DNA from: Thermodesulfovibrionales bacterium
GTDB lineage: Bacteria; Nitrospirota; Thermodesulfovibrionia; Thermodesulfovibrionales; Dissulfurispiraceae
DNA: 54,920 bases
Assembly (NCBI GenBank): GCA_026415415.1
Contig: JAOAHE010000007.1
Span: 1 to 54,920 of the forward strand
Reading direction: 5' to 3'
Position 1 is the first letter of the stretch, and each line of letters opens with the position of its first letter. The translations under genes were made by a program, and so were the position numbers. Below are positions 44,950 to 52,808 of this stretch, piece by piece. Below the pieces are notes generated by a model. The model saw nothing but the letters and a program-made list of their open reading frames with translations, had not been told where the DNA came from and did no database searches.

Positions 44950-46215
44950 ATGAAGATAAAAGGGAAAAGTGCCTATGTAGTTGTTTTTTTGGTTGGTTTT
45001 TTGATTACCGCCGTTGTTGCTGGCACTTACACTTTAAGGACCGTAAGTGCTCAAAATGGTTATGAAGAACTTAAAACGTTTACAGAAGTTTTATCTATAA
45101 TTAAAAAGAATTATGTTGATGAGGTTAAAACTAAGGACTTAGTAATTTCTGCATTGAAAGGCATGGTAAGTTCCCTTGATCCCCACTCAGCTTACTTAAC
45201 CCCTGAGGCTTTAAAAGAACTTAAAGTAGAGACAAAAGGTGAGTTTGGTGGGATAGGGATTCAAATAGGTATTAAAGACGGGGTCCTCACGGTAATTGCT
45301 CCTATTGAAGATACCCCTGCTTTTAGAGCTGGCATTAAAGCAGGTGATAAGATTCTTAAAATATCAGGAGAGTCTACAAAGAAAATGGAGATCCATGATG
45401 CCATATCAAAGATGAGAGGAGCTAAAGGGACTTCTGTTACTCTTACAATTTTTAGAGAGGGTTGGAAAGATGTAAAAGAATTTACCATAATTAGAGATAT
45501 TATAAAGATTAAGAGCGTTAAGCCTAAGATGTTATCTGATGGCATAGGATATGTTAAGGTTACTCAATTTCAAGAATCCACCGCTAAAGACCTTTCAGTA
45601 GCTTTAAATAAGCTTCAGAAGGAAGGGATGAAATCGTTGATACTTGACCTAAGAAATGATCCAGGTGGACTATTAGATGTCGCTGTTGATACTGTTGAGC
45701 TCTTTTTACCCCCGAAGAGATTGGTTGTGTATATTAAGAATAGAAATGATGAAAAAAGGGAGTATTACACTGAGAAATCTAATCCTTTTTTTGAAGAGAT
45801 ACCCATGGTTGTTTTAGTAAACCAAGGAAGTGCAAGCGCCTCTGAGATTGTAGCTGGTGCCTTGAAGGACTGGAACAGGGCTATAATTTTAGGCGTTCAG
45901 ACATTTGGCAAAGGATCGGTCCAAAGTGTTATACCGTTAAGTGATGGCTCAGGGTTAAGACTGACAACAGCAAAGTATTATACCCCTAATGGAACGATGA
46001 TTCATAATGTTGGTATCACTCCTGATATTATTGTTAAGCAAGACCCTAAGGAACATCCTGAGGTAAAAACCAAAGAAATCTTAAAAGACGATAAAAAAGC
46101 AGAAGAAACTTTTAGCTCAGAGATGGACGAAAAAGATGACCTTCAGTTACAGAGGGCAATAGATGTATTGAGGACTTGGAGAATTTTTGATAAGATGCAA
46201 AAGAAAGCAGCGTGA
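44950..46215 (+). CDS. ctpA: C-terminal processing protease, S41 family
   Basis: The 421-residue periplasmic serine protease has an N-terminal membrane anchor (about 8-30), a PDZ domain (about 95-170, GIGIQIG and RAGIKAGDKIL) and the S41 core. The catalytic Ser lies in QGSASASEI (about 292-300) and Lys in FGKGSVQ (about 318-324). Such proteases trim or degrade envelope proteins and often control wall hydrolases. The position after the FtsEX-EnvC genes suggests turnover of division hydrolases or activators; that is inference. Confidence 0.94.
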   Translation: MKIKGKSAYVVVFLVGFLITAVVAGTYTLRTVSAQNGYEELKTFTEVLSIIKKNYVDEVKTKDLVISALKGMVSSLDPHSAYLTPEALKELKVETKGEFGGIGIQIGIKDGVLTVIAPIEDTPAFRAGIKAGDKILKISGESTKKMEIHDAISKMRGAKGTSVTLTIFREGWKDVKEFTIIRDIIKIKSVKPKMLSDGIGYVKVTQFQESTAKDLSVALNKLQKEGMKSLILDLRNDPGGLLDVAVDTVELFLPPKRLVVYIKNRNDEKREYYTEKSNPFFEEIPMVVLVNQGSASASEIVAGALKDWNRAIILGVQTFGKGSVQSVIPLSDGSGLRLTTAKYYTPNGTMIHNVGITPDIIVKQDPKEHPEVKTKEILKDDKKAEETFSSEMDEKDDLQLQRAIDVLRTWRIFDKMQKKAA

Positions 46216-46220
46216 GGTAA

Positions 46221-46904
46221 ATGAGCAGAGTAATATTTGATATCGAGACAGTAGGTTATGATTTTGATAGTTTAGAGCCTGCAATAAGAGATTACCTAAT
46301 AAAATGGAATCTTAACTCTGAGGAAATACAGAAAATCAAAGAAAGTCTTTCTTTTTATCCTTTAACCGGACAAATTGTAGCTATAGGTATGCTAAATCCC
46401 GATACTAATAGAGGTAGAGTATATTTTCAAGCTCCATATAGTGATATTGTCTCTTTTGAGGAAGAAGGTATTTTATATAAACCAACAACAGAAGATGAGA
46501 TGCTAAGGGATTTTTGGGATGCTGTAAAGTCTTATGATAAAATTATAACTTTCAACGGACGGGCATTTGATTGTCCTTTTATAATAATACGTTCGGCTAT
46601 CCATAGAATAAAACCTACTCGTGAATTAATGCCTTATAGATATGCTGACATGCACTTAGATCTTTTTGACCAGCTTACCTTTTATGGTTCTTATAAGAGA
46701 AGGTTTAGCTTAGATATTTGGTGTAGAGTGTTTAATATTAAAAGCCCCAAATCGGAAGGTATTACAGGGCTTGATGTAAAGAGACTTTTTCATGAAAGGA
46801 AGTATATTGAGATAGCTAAGTATTGTGCAAAGGATTTATATGCTACAAAAGAATTATTGTTTATCTGGGAAAACTATATAAAGTTTAAACCTAATAATGA
46901 TTAG
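46221..46904 (+). CDS. Predicted DEDDy 3'-5' exonuclease (RNase H-like fold)
   Basis: The 227-residue protein carries the three exonuclease motifs: DxE in IFDIETVG (Asp7, Glu9), an N-x4-D element in FNGRAFDCPF (about 111-120), and YxxxD in YCAKD (about 201-205). It resembles the free-standing PolB-like 3'-5' exonucleases; the natural substrate is unknown. It lies 5 nt after ctpA and ends the operon. Confidence 0.85.
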   Translation: MSRVIFDIETVGYDFDSLEPAIRDYLIKWNLNSEEIQKIKESLSFYPLTGQIVAIGMLNPDTNRGRVYFQAPYSDIVSFEEEGILYKPTTEDEMLRDFWDAVKSYDKIITFNGRAFDCPFIIIRSAIHRIKPTRELMPYRYADMHLDLFDQLTFYGSYKRRFSLDIWCRVFNIKSPKSEGITGLDVKRLFHERKYIEIAKYCAKDLYATKELLFIWENYIKFKPNND

Positions 46905-46976
46905 TCTTTTTTTTGATTCGTCATTTTTGATCTTAAAATTTAAAAAATTAATTCAAATCTAAAAATGAAGATCAAC

Positions 46977-47012
46977 AATGAAAAGAAGAAGATTACAAAT
47001 TATCTTTTCATT
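46977..47012. repeat. 10-bp inverted repeat between convergent operons
   Basis: AATGAAAAGA (46977-46986) and TCTTTTCATT (47003-47012) are perfect complements with a 16-nt loop. No T-run follows on either strand. It may take part in terminating the two convergent transcripts or stabilise their 3' ends. Confidence 0.4.
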
Positions 47013-47039
47013 TATTAGGGTTGTTTTTTAGCAGTATTT

Positions 47040-47063
47040 ATTAGCAAGTTATTTGCTAATTTT
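47040..47063. terminator. Possible terminator between convergent operons
   Basis: ATTAGCAA (47040-47047), loop GTTAT, and TTGCTAAT (47053-47060) form an 8-bp stem followed on the plus strand by TTT. On the minus strand the same hairpin lies directly after a 46-codon frame. The stem has only two G-C pairs, so it is weak, but it is the best terminator candidate for the plus-strand operon ending at 46904. Confidence 0.4.
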
Positions 47064-47202
47064 AAGGTCGATTTAAAGTATCTTTTTGAGATAAGAGATG
47101 TTTCAGTGCTGTCAATATAAGGATAGAACTACCTATTCCTAAGGTTAGCCTCATAGCAACACCGCTTAATATTATCGCTTTTCTGAGTATAGGTATAAAC
47201 AA
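47062..47202 (-). CDS. Possible 46-residue membrane protein downstream of the polymerase gene
   Basis: A minus-strand frame begins with TTG 8 nt after the polymerase stop codon, preceded by GAGGTG. It encodes a mostly hydrophobic peptide: FIPILRKAIILSGVAMRL, then TLGIGSSILILTALKHLL, and a polar tail ending KDTLNRP. A hairpin follows its stop. Ribosome-binding site, spacing and composition support translation, but the start is non-ATG and no family is recognised. Confidence 0.4.
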   Translation of the reverse strand: MFIPILRKAIILSGVAMRLTLGIGSSILILTALKHLLSQKDTLNRP

Positions 47203-47210
47203 ATTACACC

Positions 47211-48998
47211 TCACTTTACCTCTGCCCAGTTTTTTCCTAATTTTATATCTACCTCTAAAGGAACTGAAAGAGAGAGGGCAGATTCCATTTTGTTTTTGAT
47301 TATTTTTGTAACCTCCTCTACTTCTTCGTTAGGGACTTCAAAAAGGAGTTCATCATGGATTTGAAGGAGCATTTTTGTTTTAAACTTTTTCTTTTTAAGC
47401 TCTTCTGATATGGAGATCATAGCGATCTTAATAAGATCTGCTGCTGTTCCTTGAATTGGTGTGTTTATAGCTATTCTTTCTGCTTGCTGTCTGGTATTTG
47501 AGTTGGTGCTATTTATCTCGGGTATCTGTCTTTTTCTACCTAAAAGAGTTATTACATAATTGCTTTTTCTTACATCCTTAATAGTCTTTTCTATGTACTC
47601 TCTGACCCCATTATGCCTTCTAAAATAGCTGTCAATTAATGTAGCTGCTTCTTTGGGAGATATCCCGAGAGATTCGGATAGACCAAAAGGGCTTATTCCA
47701 TAGATTATCCCAAAGTTAATTGTCTTAGCTATCCTTCTTAATTCAGAGGTTACTTTTTCAGTGGGGACGTTAAAAATTTCTGAAGCTGTTTTAGAGTGGA
47801 TGTCGACACCCCTTTGGAATGCCTCTAAAAGACCTTTATCTTTACTCATATGGGCAAGTATTCTAAGTTCTATTTGAGAGTAATCAGCTGACAATAAAAC
47901 AGACCCATTCTCCGCTATAAAGGCTTGTCTTATCTTAGTGCCCAGTTCACCTTTTATTGGAATATTTTGTAAATTAGGTTCGCTACTACTTAGCCTACCT
48001 GTGGCTGTAATAGTCTGATTGAAAGATGTGTGGATCCTACCTGTTTTTTTGTTTACCAGGTTCGGTAAGGTATCAAGATAAGTAGTCTTTAACTTGTATA
48101 ATGAACGGTAATGCAGGATTTCTCTTGGCAGATCGTGGTATATTGATAATTGTTCAAGAACAGAAACGTTAGTTGAGTAGCCAGTTTTTGTTTTTTTGCT
48201 TGTTTTTAATCCCAGTTCCTCAAAAAGGATCTTACTTAGCTGTTGAGAGGAGTTAATATTGAACCGCTTTCCTGCTAAGTTATATATCTTTGATTCTAAT
48301 AAAGATAATTCTCTCTCAAGTTCTTTTGATAGGTCAATTATTAAGTCTATATCTAATTTAATACCTGTTTGTTGCATCTCTGCAAGAACAAATATTAAGG
48401 GCATCTCTATATTAAAATACAGGCTTCTAAGACCTTCAGAGTCTATTTTCTTAAATAAAATCTCTTTAAGTTCAAATGCCAGTTCTGCGTCTTCTGCAGC
48501 ATATTTTATTGCTTCTTCTAAAGGGACTTCGGCAAAGGTTTTATGAGGACCTAAGATGTCTGAAAAGGCTCTTTTTCTATGATTAAGATATTTTATACTT
48601 ACCTCTTCAAGTCCATGGTTTTGACTATTTGGATCTAATAAATATGAAGCTAACATTGTATCATAGAGATCTCCTTGAACATAAATACCTTCTTGCATCA
48701 ACATAAGGATATCAAACTTTAAGTTATGCCCGATTTTAGAGATGGATTGGTTTTCTAATACCTCTTTTAATATTGGTAGTGCATCATTGAGGTTGTTGGC
48801 TTTATGATGTCTAATAGGCACATAGTAAGCAATTCCTTTTTCTTTACATAGTGAGATTCCTACTATAGCGTCAGAGACGGGATCTTTACCTGTGGCTTCT
48901 ATGTCAATAGCAAGACAATCAAAAGGAAGTGGTTCATTAACGTGCTTCTTTGTAGTATTATTGTTTGCCATCTCTTCAAAAAGAGACTTTTGCTTCAT
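47211..48998 (-). CDS. polA: DNA polymerase I, 3'-5' exonuclease and polymerase domains
   Basis: The 595-residue protein corresponds to the Klenow part of Pol I. The proofreading domain is complete: IDIEATG (Asp32, Glu34), GHNLKFD and YAAEDAEL. Polymerase motifs are SADYSQIELR (A), RRIAKTINFGIIYG (B, with Phe at the sugar-discrimination position) and QIHDELLFE (C). The 5'-3' exonuclease is in the gene just upstream, overlapping by ATGA. The ATG has no ribosome-binding site and follows an A6 run; one more A would join both genes into one normal-sized Pol I of about 900 residues. Confidence 0.93.
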   Translation of the reverse strand: MKQKSLFEEMANNNTTKKHVNEPLPFDCLAIDIEATGKDPVSDAIVGISLCKEKGIAYYVPIRHHKANNLNDALPILKEVLENQSISKIGHNLKFDILMLMQEGIYVQGDLYDTMLASYLLDPNSQNHGLEEVSIKYLNHRKRAFSDILGPHKTFAEVPLEEAIKYAAEDAELAFELKEILFKKIDSEGLRSLYFNIEMPLIFVLAEMQQTGIKLDIDLIIDLSKELERELSLLESKIYNLAGKRFNINSSQQLSKILFEELGLKTSKKTKTGYSTNVSVLEQLSIYHDLPREILHYRSLYKLKTTYLDTLPNLVNKKTGRIHTSFNQTITATGRLSSSEPNLQNIPIKGELGTKIRQAFIAENGSVLLSADYSQIELRILAHMSKDKGLLEAFQRGVDIHSKTASEIFNVPTEKVTSELRRIAKTINFGIIYGISPFGLSESLGISPKEAATLIDSYFRRHNGVREYIEKTIKDVRKSNYVITLLGRKRQIPEINSTNSNTRQQAERIAINTPIQGTAADLIKIAMISISEELKKKKFKTKMLLQIHDELLFEVPNEEVEEVTKIIKNKMESALSLSVPLEVDIKLGKNWAEVK

Positions 48999-49921
48999 AA
49001 TTTTTTACCGATGAAACTTAGTAAATCTTCTTTGGTAGTAATAGCTTTATACTCCCCTCTTAAATGGTAGACATGTGAGGGAAGGAGTTTAATCAAACTA
49101 AAGAACTCAAGGTCTGAAAAGATTTTTAGCAGTGTTTCCCATTGAGGTTCTTTAGGGGTCATTTCTTCTAAGGTAAAATTAAGAGGAACAGAATGATTGA
49201 TAGTTGCAAGTTTTTTGCTTATCTTTATAATCTCTATATTTTCTTGAATTAATTTTCTTACTCTAAGATTTTTAATGAGATCAAGTTTTTCTGGTAAAGC
49301 TTCTATAGTTTCAATCTCTCTTAAGATTTGTGTAGCCGTTTTTTCTCCTATACCTTTGACCCCAGGTATGTTATCTATTGAGTCTCCTGCTAAAGCCATT
49401 ACCTCGGGTATCTTTTTGGGAGGAACCCCGAATTTTTTCAGTACCATATCTTTATCTATTACTACATCCTTTATAGGGTCATAAACAAAAATGTTTTCGT
49501 TGATTAGCTGTAACATATCTTTATCGCCACTTACAATGAAAACCTTTACCTCATCTGAGGCACTTTTTATGGCTATTGTACCAATAATATCGTCTGCTTC
49601 ATACCCTGGGGTTTCAAATAATTTGATCCTAAAGGCATTTATAATTTCTTTTATAAATGGTATTTGAATTAGAAGATCCTGTGGAGTTTCTGGTCTTTGG
49701 GCTTTATATTTTTCATATAAAATATGTCTTTCAGTTGGTTCTGCTGTATCAAAGGCTATGGCTAATACATCGGGCTTCTTTTGTTTTATTATTTTCAGAA
49801 GCATGTTTGTAAAAACATAGATAGCATTTGTTGGAAAACCTTTTGAATTTGTTAACCCCTTTGTTGCGTGATAGGCTCTATAGATGTAAGAACTTCCATC
49901 AATTAAGTATAAACATTTCAT
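48995..49921 (-). CDS. polA: DNA polymerase I, 5'-3' exonuclease part
   Basis: The 308-residue flap nuclease removes RNA primers and repair flaps. Conserved elements are LIDGSSYIYRAYHA (about 6-19), FDTAEPTERH, PGYEADDIIGT, VSGDKDMLQL and the helix-hairpin-helix NIPGVKGIGEKTA. The last residues (YKAITTKEDLLSFIG) look like the first strand and helix of the Pol I proofreading domain, so the break lies inside that domain and not between domains. It starts 6 nt after ndk. Confidence 0.93.
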   Translation of the reverse strand: MKCLYLIDGSSYIYRAYHATKGLTNSKGFPTNAIYVFTNMLLKIIKQKKPDVLAIAFDTAEPTERHILYEKYKAQRPETPQDLLIQIPFIKEIINAFRIKLFETPGYEADDIIGTIAIKSASDEVKVFIVSGDKDMLQLINENIFVYDPIKDVVIDKDMVLKKFGVPPKKIPEVMALAGDSIDNIPGVKGIGEKTATQILREIETIEALPEKLDLIKNLRVRKLIQENIEIIKISKKLATINHSVPLNFTLEEMTPKEPQWETLLKIFSDLEFFSLIKLLPSHVYHLRGEYKAITTKEDLLSFIGKKL

Positions 49922-49927
49922 GGATCT

Positions 49928-50341
49928 TTAAAAAATCTCTATCTCAGAGAAAAAAAAAGGTATCTCAGTCATAGCAGTTTCAAGCTTATCTGAACCATGA
50001 ACAATGTTTCTCTCTACATCATCAGCAAAATCTCGCCTTATGGTTCCAGGTTCTGCCATAGAAGGGTTTGTAGCACCCATTATTTTTCGCACCTTATTTA
50101 TTGCATCTTCACCCTCTATCACCATGACTACTATTGGACCTTCCGACATAAAATTGGTTAGACTGTGATAGAAAGGTTTGTCTTTATGAACAATGTAAAA
50201 TCCTTGTGCTTGTTCTTTTGTTAGCTTGATTTTTTTAAGAGCTGCTATTCGTAAACCATTTTTTTCAAACCTGCTTATGACTTCTCCGATTAAGTTTTTC
50301 TTGACTCCATCAGGTTTAATAATACTTAGTGTTCTTTGCAT
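49928..50341 (-). CDS. ndk: Nucleoside diphosphate kinase
   Basis: The 137-residue enzyme balances NTP pools through a phosphohistidine. It starts [15 protein letters not shown] and has the active-site NIVHGSD. ATG at 50341 is preferred, since AGGTGA lies 5 nt upstream and length then matches the family; GTG at 50350 would add three residues. It sits after the mdh terminator and leads into the Pol I genes. Confidence 0.96.
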   Translation of the reverse strand: MQRTLSIIKPDGVKKNLIGEVISRFEKNGLRIAALKKIKLTKEQAQGFYIVHKDKPFYHSLTNFMSEGPIVVMVIEGEDAINKVRKIMGATNPSMAEPGTIRRDFADDVERNIVHGSDKLETAMTEIPFFFSEIEIF

Positions 50342-50371
50342 CTCTCTCACCTACTTAACCATGTATTTTTT

Positions 50372-50418
50372 AAAAAAACAGTCGCAAGCTCAATAATTGG
50401 GAAAAAAAGCCTGCGACT
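50372..50418 (-). terminator. Intrinsic terminator after mdh
   Basis: Reading the minus strand, AGTCGCAGGC (50418-50409) pairs with GCTTGCGACT (50389-50380) in a 10-bp stem with one G-T pair, followed by GTTTTTTT. The run of A and T upstream makes it nearly symmetrical. It separates mdh from ndk, so ndk needs read-through or its own promoter. Confidence 0.85.
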
Positions 50419-50455
50419 TTTATTTTTAGTTAAATGATAATAGAAATTGTTAATA

Positions 50456-51385
50456 CTATATTTTTAATTCATCAATAACAGCTCTTACTGATTGAGCTGA
50501 TTTTTGGAATTCCTTCAACTCCTCTTCATTTAATTTAAGTTCTATAACTTTTTCTACACCGTTTTTGCCAAGTACAATGGGTACACCATTATATACATCT
50601 TTAACTCCATACTCGCCGTTTAAGAAGGCAGAACAAGGTAAAATCCTTTTTTCATCAAGTAATATAGATTTTACCATCTCAAAGGTAGCAGCAGCAGGAG
50701 CATAAAAAGCGCTACCTGTCTTCAAAAGGGATACTATTTCTGCTCCTCCTTCGCGAGTTCTGTGAATCAGAGCGTCTATTTTTTCCTTCGGTAGTAGCTC
50801 TGTAATAGGTATGCCTTTTACTGTTGTAAATCTTGGCATAGGGACCATTGCCACACCATGACCGCCTAAAACAAGAGCTTCAACATCCTTTGGTGCCACA
50901 TTAAACTCCCAGGCAACAAAGGTCCTAAAACGAGCTGAGTCTAATACACCACCCATGCCAATTACCTTTGAAGGATTAAATCCTGAAGTTTTATAGCTTA
51001 AATATGCCATGGCATCCATAGGGTTAGTAACAACTATTATAATTGCATTAGGAGATAATTCTGCTGCTCTCTTTGTTACTCCCGAGACGACCTCAGCATT
51101 TGCTGCCAGTAGTTGTTCTCTTAACATACCTGGCTTTCGTGGAAAACCAGCTGTTATTACTATTACATCTGAATTAGCAGTAGGTGCAAAATCATTTGAG
51201 CCAACTACTGATGAAGATGATCCCCATAAAGGGCAAGCTTGGGAAAGATCTAAAGCTTTACCTTGAGGGACTCCTTCTACAATATCTTGAATTGTTACGT
51301 CTGCCAATCCTGATTGAGCTACTAATTGAGCAAGGGATGCTCCTACATTCCCTGCACCAATTATTGAAACCTTTTTTCTGTTCAT
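50456..51385 (-). CDS. mdh: Malate dehydrogenase (LDH-like type)
   Basis: The 309-residue NAD-dependent enzyme interconverts malate and oxaloacetate. It has IIGAGNVGASLA (about 8-19), the substrate-loop FPRKPGM with Arg where lactate dehydrogenase has Gln, VTNPMDAM, and catalytic His in GGHGVAMVP. This favours malate over lactate specificity. The start is ATG after AGAGGT. In an anaerobe it could work in a partial or reductive TCA cycle with the 2-oxoacid oxidoreductase; that link is inference. Confidence 0.95.
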   Translation of the reverse strand: MNRKKVSIIGAGNVGASLAQLVAQSGLADVTIQDIVEGVPQGKALDLSQACPLWGSSSSVVGSNDFAPTANSDVIVITAGFPRKPGMLREQLLAANAEVVSGVTKRAAELSPNAIIIVVTNPMDAMAYLSYKTSGFNPSKVIGMGGVLDSARFRTFVAWEFNVAPKDVEALVLGGHGVAMVPMPRFTTVKGIPITELLPKEKIDALIHRTREGGAEIVSLLKTGSAFYAPAAATFEMVKSILLDEKRILPCSAFLNGEYGVKDVYNGVPIVLGKNGVEKVIELKLNEEELKEFQKSAQSVRAVIDELKI

Positions 51386-51444
51386 AGATTACCTCTTTTA
51401 AAGTAAATTAATTAAATCAGATAAAAATGCTTTAAATTTAAAAA

Positions 51445-51681
51445 TTAACCACAAAAAGAAAAAGGCTGTAAGACAATTATTTTTATACTATTGTCATCTT
51501 GTTCAAGGGTATAATTTGCTCTACAACTATGAAGAAAAATCTCAAATTTCTTTAAATCCTCTCTTTCTTCGTCTAAAAGTAGTATTATATCCTCATGAAT
51601 AGTACAGCATCCCAAAAAATGTTCTTTAAACTTTTGTATGTGTTGTGGATGTTTGAGCCCTCTTAAATTAATAATCTGCAT
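51445..51681 (-). CDS. TusA/SirA-like small protein lacking the catalytic cysteine
   Basis: The 78-residue protein has the TusA-fold pattern: a first strand INLRGLKHPQHIQKFKEHF (3-21), a middle IILLLDEE strand, and a second half ending IKIIVLQPF. TusA sulfur carriers have CPxP where this reads HPQH, so the sulfur-carrying Cys is missing. Other cysteines (25, 26, 53, 77) are not at the family position. Function is unknown; a sulfur role is doubtful. No clear ribosome-binding site is visible. Confidence 0.6.
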   Translation of the reverse strand: MQIINLRGLKHPQHIQKFKEHFLGCCTIHEDIILLLDEEREDLKKFEIFLHSCRANYTLEQDDNSIKIIVLQPFSFCG

Positions 51682-51755
51682 CTGAGATAATAAAATGTAG
51701 TTATCTTTTTAAAAATACTACCTTAATAGATTTTATAGAAAAATCTATTGAGTGA

Positions 51756-52808
51756 TCATCTACCTGGCTCGCCCTCCCATGAGTAGTTAGGATACCAAGC
51801 TGGAGCAGGTTTTTTGAATTTTTTAACAACTTGATCGAGCTCTGAACTATCAGTCTTTTTAGAACTTTTAATTTCTGAAATAGTTTTGTTAAGAGATTCC
51901 ATATTTTCTGTGTTGTAGGTTATTGCATCGGGTTCTATTCTCTTGATAAGGCCAGTTAGAACTTTACCAGGTCCAACTTCAATAAAGTCTTTGATTTTTG
52001 TTTTATCAACGATAGTTCTAATGCAGTCCTCCCACATCACAGGGTTATTAAGTTGTAAAACTAAGGATTTTCTAATGTCTTTTGCTTTGTTTAATATTTT
52101 TGCATCTGTATTTGAGACAATAGAAACCTTAGGGTTCTTAATTTTAAAATCTTTTAAGGTCTCTTCAAACCTTTTAGCTGCATTGTCCATTAAACGACAA
52201 TGAGGAGGAACGCTAAGAGCAAGAGGTACCGCTTTTTTTGCACCCGCTTTTTTTGCTTCCTCCATGGCATTTTGAACTGCAAGAGTCTCTCCTGAAATGA
52301 CGATTTGTCCAGGGCAATTATAGTTAGCAACTGAGACATAACCTGATGAACCATTATTGCTAATTATAAAACAAATATCATCAATGATTTTTCTATCTAA
52401 ACCTAAAATTGCTGCCATCATACCTTTACCAGCTGGGACTTCATCTTGCATGATTCTACCTCTAATCTCGGTCAGTTTGACTGCATCTTTGAATGAGATG
52501 CTCCCTGCTGCAACTAAAGCAGAGTATTCACCAAGACTATGTCCAGCTAATATGGAAGGTTTAATCTTTTTTGATGTCAGGGCTGTAAAAGCTGCAATAC
52601 TTGCTACTAAAATACAAGGCTGAGCTCTATAAGTCATGTTTAATTCTTCAGCTGGGCCATTAAAGCTAAGGTTAGCAACATCATAACCTAAAGCATCCGA
52701 TGCCTCAGCATATAGTTTTTTAACAGCATCAAATTTTTCAAATAGCTCCATTCCCATGCCCACATACTGAGAGCCCTGACCAGGAAATACAAAGGCAATT
52801 TTTCTCAC
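51756..52808 (-). CDS. fabD: Malonyl-CoA:ACP transacylase
   Basis: The 350-residue enzyme loads malonyl groups onto acyl carrier protein for fatty acid synthesis. It has FPGQGSQYVGMG (8-19), the nucleophile Ser91 in GHSLGE, Arg in EIRGRIM and the catalytic His in VPPHC. The core ends near 310. An extra tail of about 40 residues is Lys/Ser-rich, then aromatic and Pro-rich (APAWYPNYSWEGEPGR), and not usual for FabD. It overlaps etfA by 4 nt. Confidence 0.94.
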   Translation of the reverse strand: MRKIAFVFPGQGSQYVGMGMELFEKFDAVKKLYAEASDALGYDVANLSFNGPAEELNMTYRAQPCILVASIAAFTALTSKKIKPSILAGHSLGEYSALVAAGSISFKDAVKLTEIRGRIMQDEVPAGKGMMAAILGLDRKIIDDICFIISNNGSSGYVSVANYNCPGQIVISGETLAVQNAMEEAKKAGAKKAVPLALSVPPHCRLMDNAAKRFEETLKDFKIKNPKVSIVSNTDAKILNKAKDIRKSLVLQLNNPVMWEDCIRTIVDKTKIKDFIEVGPGKVLTGLIKRIEPDAITYNTENMESLNKTISEIKSSKKTDSSELDQVVKKFKKPAPAWYPNYSWEGEPGR

